Positions 59,843 through 64,000 of a DNA stretch of 64,000 bases are shown here, in pieces. This stretch comes from Lysobacter silvisoli. GTDB lineage: Bacteria; Pseudomonadota; Gammaproteobacteria; Xanthomonadales; Xanthomonadaceae. The notes below the pieces were generated by a model that was not told the origin of the DNA, made no database searches, and saw nothing but the letters and a program-made list of their open reading frames with translations. Each line of letters begins with the position of its first letter. Positions within the stretch are counted from its first letter, which is position 1. Where the stretch lies: positions 1,178,001-1,242,000 of the forward strand of contig NZ_QTSU01000001.1 of NCBI RefSeq assembly GCF_003382365.1, written 5' to 3'. Made by a program: the position numbers and the translations under genes.

Positions 59843-61537
59843 ATGAACACGAACCCGCAGGATCCGCCGCATAGCGAGAACGCTGCGATGCGTGCGGCGC
59901 GCATCCTCGCCTTCGTCGCCAAGTACCGGCATATCGCCGCGTTCTCGGACCTGGGCGCGGAAAGTGGAGCGCAGCCCGAAGCGGCGCGTCCGCATCCGGA
60001 TGCCGAAGCCTTCGTACGCGACCTGGAGACGATGGGGCCGGCATTCGTGAAGCTGGGCCAGGCGCTGTCTACCCGGCCGGACCTGCTGCCCGAGGACGTG
60101 CATCGCGCCCTGGGGCGCATGCACGACCAGGTCGGCCCGGTGCTGCCGTATGCGCAGGTGCGCGAGTTGGTCGAGCAACGCCTGGGGGCGCGCTTGACCA
60201 AGGTGTTCGCCGAGTTCGACGAAACCCCGATCGGCAGCGCCTCGCTGGCGCAGGTGCATGCCGCGCGCCTGCGCGACGGCCGCGAAGTGGCGGTGAAGGT
60301 GCAACGCCCCGGCATCGAGCAGGTGATCGCCACCGACCTGGACATCCTGCGCCGGCTGGCCCGCACCGCGGACAAGGTCACCCCGACCGGCCGGCGCGTG
60401 CATTTCGCCGATTGGCTGGACGAATTTCATCGCGCCTTGCAGGGAGAGCTGGACTATCGCGCCGAGGCGCGCAACCTGCATCGCTTCGGCGACTACGTAT
60501 CGCCGTACGCGTCGCTGTACGTTCCGCAGCCCATCTGGGATCTCTGCGGCCCCGCGCTGATCACCCTGGAGCGCGTGCACGGCCGCAGCGTGCTCGGCCT
60601 GTCCGGCCTGTTGCGCACGGAGTGCGACTTCGACGCAGCGGCGGCGGACCTGTTGCGCGCTTATCTGGACCAGACCTTCCTGCACGGCGAAATCCACGCC
60701 GATCCGCATCCGGGCAACGTGCTGCTGGCCGACGACGGCCGCCTGGCGATCATCGACCTGGGCATGATCGTGCACGTGCCGCCGCAGCGGCGCGAGCGCC
60801 TGCTCAAGCTGATGCTGGCCGCGCTGGACGGTCGCGGCGAGGACGTGGCCAGCGAAATGACCGGCATCTCGGTGCGGCTGGAAGGATTCGACGAAGTGCG
60901 CTACCGTCGCGAACTGGGCCATCTGGTCGGCCGCTATGCCGCGCACCAGGCCGAGGAAAGCCTGGCCGAGGGCAGTCTGCTGATCGAGGTGGTGCGGGTT
61001 TCGGTGGACTGCGGCCTGCGCCCGCCCGCCGAACTGGGCCTGCTGGGCCGCACCCTGCTCAATCTGCAGGCGGTGATCCACGCCCTGGCCCCGGAACTGA
61101 ACATCGAGGCGGTGGTACGTCCGCACTTGCGTCAACTGATGCGCCAGCGGCTGGCGCAGGGGCTGTCGCTGTCGGGTCTGGCCGCCGAATCGCTGGAGCT
61201 GCAGAACCTGATGCGCGAAGCGCCGCGCAAGCTGCAATCGCTGCTGTCCCTGTTGGCGGACAACAAGCTGCAGATCTCGATCGCCGGCATGGAAGAGTCG
61301 CGGTTGATGGAAGCGCTGCAGAAGATCGCCAACCGGATCAGCACCGGCGCGATCGCCGCCGCACTGATCCTGGCCTCGGCCCTGATCATGCGCATCGATA
61401 CGCCTTACCGGTTGTTCGGCTACCCGGCGCTGGCGCTGGTGCTGTTCCTGCTGGCTTGCGTGCTGGGCCTGGCCCTGGTGGTCAGCGCCTTGCTCAGCGA
61501 CCGCAAGGCCCCCAGCCGCAAGTCGCCGCCGCCCTGA
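59843..61537 (+). CDS. UbiB/ABC1-family kinase-like protein
   Basis: This 564-residue atypical kinase-like protein has the family KxGQ motif FVKLGQALSTRPDLLP (about residues 69-84). The Ala-rich nucleotide loop is IGSASLAQVHAARL (about 129-142), Lys is in VAVKVQRPG and the catalytic loop is HGEIHADPHPGNVLL (about 280-294), with metal-binding Asp in IIDLGM. Two hydrophobic helices lie at the C-terminus (about 500-560), typical of the family. UbiB members support ubiquinone synthesis or lipid trafficking. It is not in a ubi operon, so it may be a second, specialised member. Confidence 0.9.
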   Translation: MNTNPQDPPHSENAAMRAARILAFVAKYRHIAAFSDLGAESGAQPEAARPHPDAEAFVRDLETMGPAFVKLGQALSTRPDLLPEDVHRALGRMHDQVGPVLPYAQVRELVEQRLGARLTKVFAEFDETPIGSASLAQVHAARLRDGREVAVKVQRPGIEQVIATDLDILRRLARTADKVTPTGRRVHFADWLDEFHRALQGELDYRAEARNLHRFGDYVSPYASLYVPQPIWDLCGPALITLERVHGRSVLGLSGLLRTECDFDAAAADLLRAYLDQTFLHGEIHADPHPGNVLLADDGRLAIIDLGMIVHVPPQRRERLLKLMLAALDGRGEDVASEMTGISVRLEGFDEVRYRRELGHLVGRYAAHQAEESLAEGSLLIEVVRVSVDCGLRPPAELGLLGRTLLNLQAVIHALAPELNIEAVVRPHLRQLMRQRLAQGLSLSGLAAESLELQNLMREAPRKLQSLLSLLADNKLQISIAGMEESRLMEALQKIANRISTGAIAAALILASALIMRIDTPYRLFGYPALALVLFLLACVLGLALVVSALLSDRKAPSRKSPPP

Positions 61538-61683
61538 ACCGCATTCGAGGCCAAACGTTGGGCGACGCTCACATTATCGGGACCGCGCGGTAACGCGACG
61601 ATGACCACACTGGCTAGCGTCCCCCACGGCGGCGGCAGACCGATGGACACGCCGCCGCCGCGAACAACGACCCGGAGACCACG

Positions 61684-62106
61684 ATGAAAGTCGACAGCCT
61701 GATGACCCCCTCCCCCACGGCCGCCGCGCCGTCCACCAGCCTGCGCGCGGTCGCGCGCATGATGCTGGATCACGACGTAGGCGAAATTCCCATCGTCGAC
61801 GAAACCGGCGCCCCGCTCGGCGTGGTCACCGACCGCGACATCGTGGTGCGCCTGGTCGCCCACGGCCAGGACCCGACCCAGGTGGCCGCCAGCGACTGCA
61901 TGACCAGCCCGCCGGTGACGGTGGCTGTCGATGCGGACATGAAGGACTGCGCCGAACGCATGATGCGCGAGCAAATCCGGCGCGTGTTGGTGGTCGACAC
62001 CCAAGGCCGCCTGTGCGGCATCGTCGCCATGGCCGATCTGGAACGCGATCAAAGCCTGCGCTCGGTTCGGGCGGAGGTGGGCCGACGGGTGTCGCAGCCG
62101 CATTGA
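61684..62106 (+). CDS. CBS-domain-pair protein
   Basis: This 140-residue protein begins MKVDSLMTPSPTAA. It contains two CBS repeats (about residues 5-62 and 72-128), with characteristic GVVTDRDIVVRLV and GIVAMADLERD ends. CBS pairs bind adenosine nucleotides or SAM and act as energy sensors. No fused effector domain is present. It stands alone 146 bases after the UbiB-like gene, with a purine-rich GACCCGGAGACC before the ATG. Confidence 0.88.
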   Translation: MKVDSLMTPSPTAAAPSTSLRAVARMMLDHDVGEIPIVDETGAPLGVVTDRDIVVRLVAHGQDPTQVAASDCMTSPPVTVAVDADMKDCAERMMREQIRRVLVVDTQGRLCGIVAMADLERDQSLRSVRAEVGRRVSQPH

Positions 62107-62897
62107 GGGCCACGACGCAAGATCGCGCATGCCCTCACCTCAAGCCCTCTCCCGCAAGCGAGAGTGAGGCGAAAAGCAGCAGGCAGCGCCGGATGCATCC
62201 CCTCTCCCGTTTGCGGGAGAGGGTTAGGGTGAGCGAAGCGAATGCTTTTGATCCCCGCTCGGGCACCGAACTCGCCGCGCAAACAGAAGACCCGGAGAGC
62301 CTGCCCCCGCGAAGGCCGGGGGGCGGCGCACAGGAGGTGCGCCGTTTTTCGCTGGCACAGGATGTGCCATCGAAAAATCCCCGCGCGCGCATCGCTCTCG
62401 CAGGGGAGCTCTGGGGAAGCGTTTTTCTTTGGTCACTTTCTTCTGACGCTTATCAAAAGAAAGTGACCCAGCCGCTTGCGGACGGAAGCTGTTGCTGTTG
62501 CTTCAACCAGCACACCCAAACACCTGCGCGAGCTCGGAGCTGATCGCGGCTTACGCCGCTCCTACCCCAAGGCGCCAGGGCAGACCGCACGCCGACCGAG
62601 AGCTTCGTCGTAGCTGCGGATTCGCGGTCGCAGCTTGCGCAGCTCCTACCCCAAAGCCGGGAGCAGGCAGCGCTAGGCCTCCGCGAGCTCGGAGCTGATC
62701 GCGGCTCACTCCGCTCCTACAGCAGGTCCCACAGAGACCGGAGCGTTCGTCGTAATCGCGGGGGCGTGGTCGCAGCTCACGCAGCACCTGCCCCAAAGCT
62801 GGGAGCAGGCAGCGCCAAGCCTCCGCGAGTTCGGAGCGGATCGCGGCTCACGCCGCTCCTACCCCGGAGCGAGAGCGCTACGAGGGATTGGAGGGCG
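62107..62897. repeat. extragenic palindrome and tandem-repeat region
   Basis: This stretch of about 790 bases holds no convincing gene. It contains a perfect hairpin, CCCTCTCCCG-TTTG-CGGGAGAGGG (62200-62223), of the REP type common in Xanthomonadaceae, with an imperfect sister copy just upstream (about 62141-62166). GGCGCAC/GTGCGCC and GGCACA/TGTGCC mini-hairpins lie at about 62324-62373. A 12-bp perfect inverted repeat, GGTCACTTTCTT (62431-62442) with AAGAAAGTGACC (62457-62468), follows. A degenerate tandem array of about 140-160-bp units then runs from about 62527, each unit beginning GCGAGCTCGGAGCTGATCGC or close to it (about 62528, 62687 and 62827). Confidence 0.8.
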
Positions 62898-63239
62898 CTA
62901 GCGCGGGGGTGCGCTGCTGAGTTCGTAGACGTAGGCTTCGACTTGGCGGCCGTCGTGCAGCAGGGCCACCGCAGGAACGCGTCGGTAGCCCTCGCCCTCG
63001 AATTCGTCCAGACGCGCCCAATGCGCCGCCAGTTCCGGCGAGCTGAAAACCAGCCCATCGACGGGCTCGGCGCTTTCGTCCAGCACGATGCCGGGATAGC
63101 CCGCAGCCGCGCCCCAGCCTTCGGCGAGCAGACGGCCACGCATTTGGGCGGGCTCCCATTGTCCCGGCACGTCGGCCAGCACGTGCGCGTTCGGGCGGCC
63201 GGGCGCCAGCGTTCCGTATACGAAGAGTCGGTCGGTCAT
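62898..63239 (-). CDS. gamma-glutamylcyclotransferase-like (AIG2-type) protein
   Basis: This 113-residue protein has the GGCT-fold signature RLFVYGTLAPGRPN (residues 4-17), with the Tyr-Gly-Thr-Leu substrate loop, and the conserved acidic residue in LDEFEGEGYRR (about 77-87). Related enzymes release 5-oxoproline from gamma-glutamyl compounds or act as gamma-glutamylamine cyclotransferases. The exact substrate is not known. It is monocistronic and converges on the repeat region. Confidence 0.87.
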   Translation of the reverse strand: MTDRLFVYGTLAPGRPNAHVLADVPGQWEPAQMRGRLLAEGWGAAAGYPGIVLDESAEPVDGLVFSSPELAAHWARLDEFEGEGYRRVPAVALLHDGRQVEAYVYELSSAPPR

Positions 63240-63328
63240 GCCGCCCTGGATAACACGAGCGGAGGGCGGATTTCCATGCCTCCAGTTACGATGCCTCCGC
63301 TTGGAAAGGCAGGCGCGTCCGGCCAGCG

Positions 63329-64000
63329 TCAGGGCGTGCCGTCGCCGTAGTAGTGCGCCGTAGCCGGGTGCGTGCGCAGCGACTGTGGCCGATAAGGCCG
63401 GCGCAATCCGCATTGCATCACCTCCTGCAGGGCGAAACGTTCCAGCACCGACGGGTCCAGCTCGGCCGTAGCCGGTATGTCCCGCAACCGCTCGGGCCAA
63501 CAGATGCCGAACCAGTTCAGCAGACGATGCTTCTGCCGGAACGCATGGCGCTCGCAGTGCTGCGGCCCGCCCGCGTCGGGGAACAGGTACAGCTTGCTGC
63601 GGTCGATCCGCACCGGGTGCTCCAAGGCCAGGGCTTCGCCGAGCATCCATTGCAGGGACAGATCGGACAACCGCGACTCCTCCTCGGCATAGCTGCCGCC
63701 GACATCGGAATGGTTGCCCGGGAACCAGCGCTGCTGCAGCTGCGGCGCGCGCCCCTCCCTGGCCGCCTTTTCGCCTTCGGCGCGGCCGCCCCACTCCACC
63801 CGGGCGAAATGGCGGCGGGTTTCGTCCACCGCCAGCGCATGGCGCACGATGGGGACGCGCGGGTCCAGGTAACGGTCGAAGTGCTTGCCGTGCCACAGCG
63901 CGAAATGCCAGGGCCACCACCGGGCGCGAGCGCCCTTGGGCGACATGCGCACGGTGGAGCGCAGGTACAGCAGCAGCACCGCGCCGAACAGCACGGCGAA
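63329..64000 (-). CDS. Tle1-like phospholipase effector (DUF2235), C-terminal part
   Basis: The visible 223 residues continue beyond the window edge. A hydrophobic segment (AVLFGAVLLLYLR) leads into VPIVRHALAVDETRRHF and RWFPGNHSDVGGSYAEEESR, which match the DUF2235/Tle1 alpha/beta-hydrolase region carrying the catalytic Asp and the following conserved segment LSDLSLQWML. Family members are lipases delivered by type VI secretion, usually encoded next to immunity lipoproteins and VgrG. The nucleophile serine (GFSRG) would lie outside the window. No immunity gene is visible downstream. Confidence 0.8.
   Translation of the reverse strand, partial: FAVLFGAVLLLYLRSTVRMSPKGARARWWPWHFALWHGKHFDRYLDPRVPIVRHALAVDETRRHFARVEWGGRAEGEKAAREGRAPQLQQRWFPGNHSDVGGSYAEEESRLSDLSLQWMLGEALALEHPVRIDRSKLYLFPDAGGPQHCERHAFRQKHRLLNWFGICWPERLRDIPATAELDPSVLERFALQEVMQCGLRRPYRPQSLRTHPATAHYYGDGTP

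Noticed and set aside
62013-62543. 176-residue open frame after the CBS gene
   Set aside because: It runs through REP hairpins and repeats, which is typical of non-coding sequence.
62527-62897. Possible CRISPR array from regularly spaced similar segments
   Set aside because: The repeats are about 150 bp, degenerate and without short unique spacers; no cas genes are present.

Overview
This GC-rich, gene-dense window looks like chromosome of a Xanthomonadaceae gammaproteobacterium, most like Lysobacter. The evidence is the lexA2-imuA-imuB-dnaE2 cassette, a dif-like site of Xanthomonas type, the extragenic palindromes, and an overall mix of RND pumps and secondary-metabolism-like genes. The genus is an inference.

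Region 1 (1-7.5 kb, + strand) is a lipid-handling or tailoring cassette: an MMPL/RND-type exporter, a LolA-like periplasmic carrier, a GMC-type FAD oxidoreductase, a membrane-anchored START lipid-binding protein, a cytochrome P450 and a biotin-carrier-like protein whose biotinylated lysine is replaced by glycine. The first three genes overlap by 4 bases each. An upstream gene runs in from outside the window. No characterised pathway in my knowledge matches this set exactly, and it is my first candidate for an undescribed system.

Region 2 (7.5-11.8 kb) holds tRNA-Cys, a DUF2306 membrane protein followed by a near-perfect copy of the tRNA anticodon arm, a second small membrane protein, a SAM methyltransferase and a DHA2-type MFS exporter.

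Region 3 (11,841-34,750) is a complete Tn3-family transposon of about 22.9 kb, with 39-bp terminal inverted repeats (37 of 39 identical) and a GACAT(G) target duplication. It carries merRTP without merA, tnpA, a tyrosine recombinase (tnpS type), a PbrR/MerR regulator, a cytochrome-c/FTR1 fusion (PbrT-like), a CDF transporter, czcCBA, cusCBA with cusF, and a KfrA-like coiled-coil protein (tnpT type) with a recombination-site-like dyad. It inserted between the ribosome binding site and the start codon of the MFS gene. It thereby separated that gene and the methyltransferase from their divergent Rrf2 regulator, which now sits beyond the right end.

Region 4 (34.8-43 kb) holds the Rrf2 gene, a dif-like Xer site, a small secreted protein, an epoxide-hydrolase/dehalogenase-like enzyme and the SOS mutagenesis operon lexA2-imuA-imuB-dnaE2 with a palindromic operator abutting the lexA2 start codon.

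Region 5 (43-54 kb) holds a two-gene HAE1 RND pump, a MscS channel, a sigma54-dependent response regulator followed by an 80-residue protein resembling a lone histidine-kinase dimerisation hairpin, a low-complexity BON protein, a RES-domain protein without antitoxin, a UdgX uracil-DNA crosslinking glycosylase and a VOC protein.

Region 6 (54-62.1 kb) is a sugar/stress cluster: otsB, otsA, a GT4 glycosyltransferase, a glycogen-debranching-type glucosidase, a small unknown, a UbiB/ABC1 kinase-like protein and a CBS-domain protein. The window ends with about 800 bp of palindromic and tandem repeats, a gamma-glutamylcyclotransferase-like protein and the C-terminal part of a Tle1-like (DUF2235) phospholipase effector.
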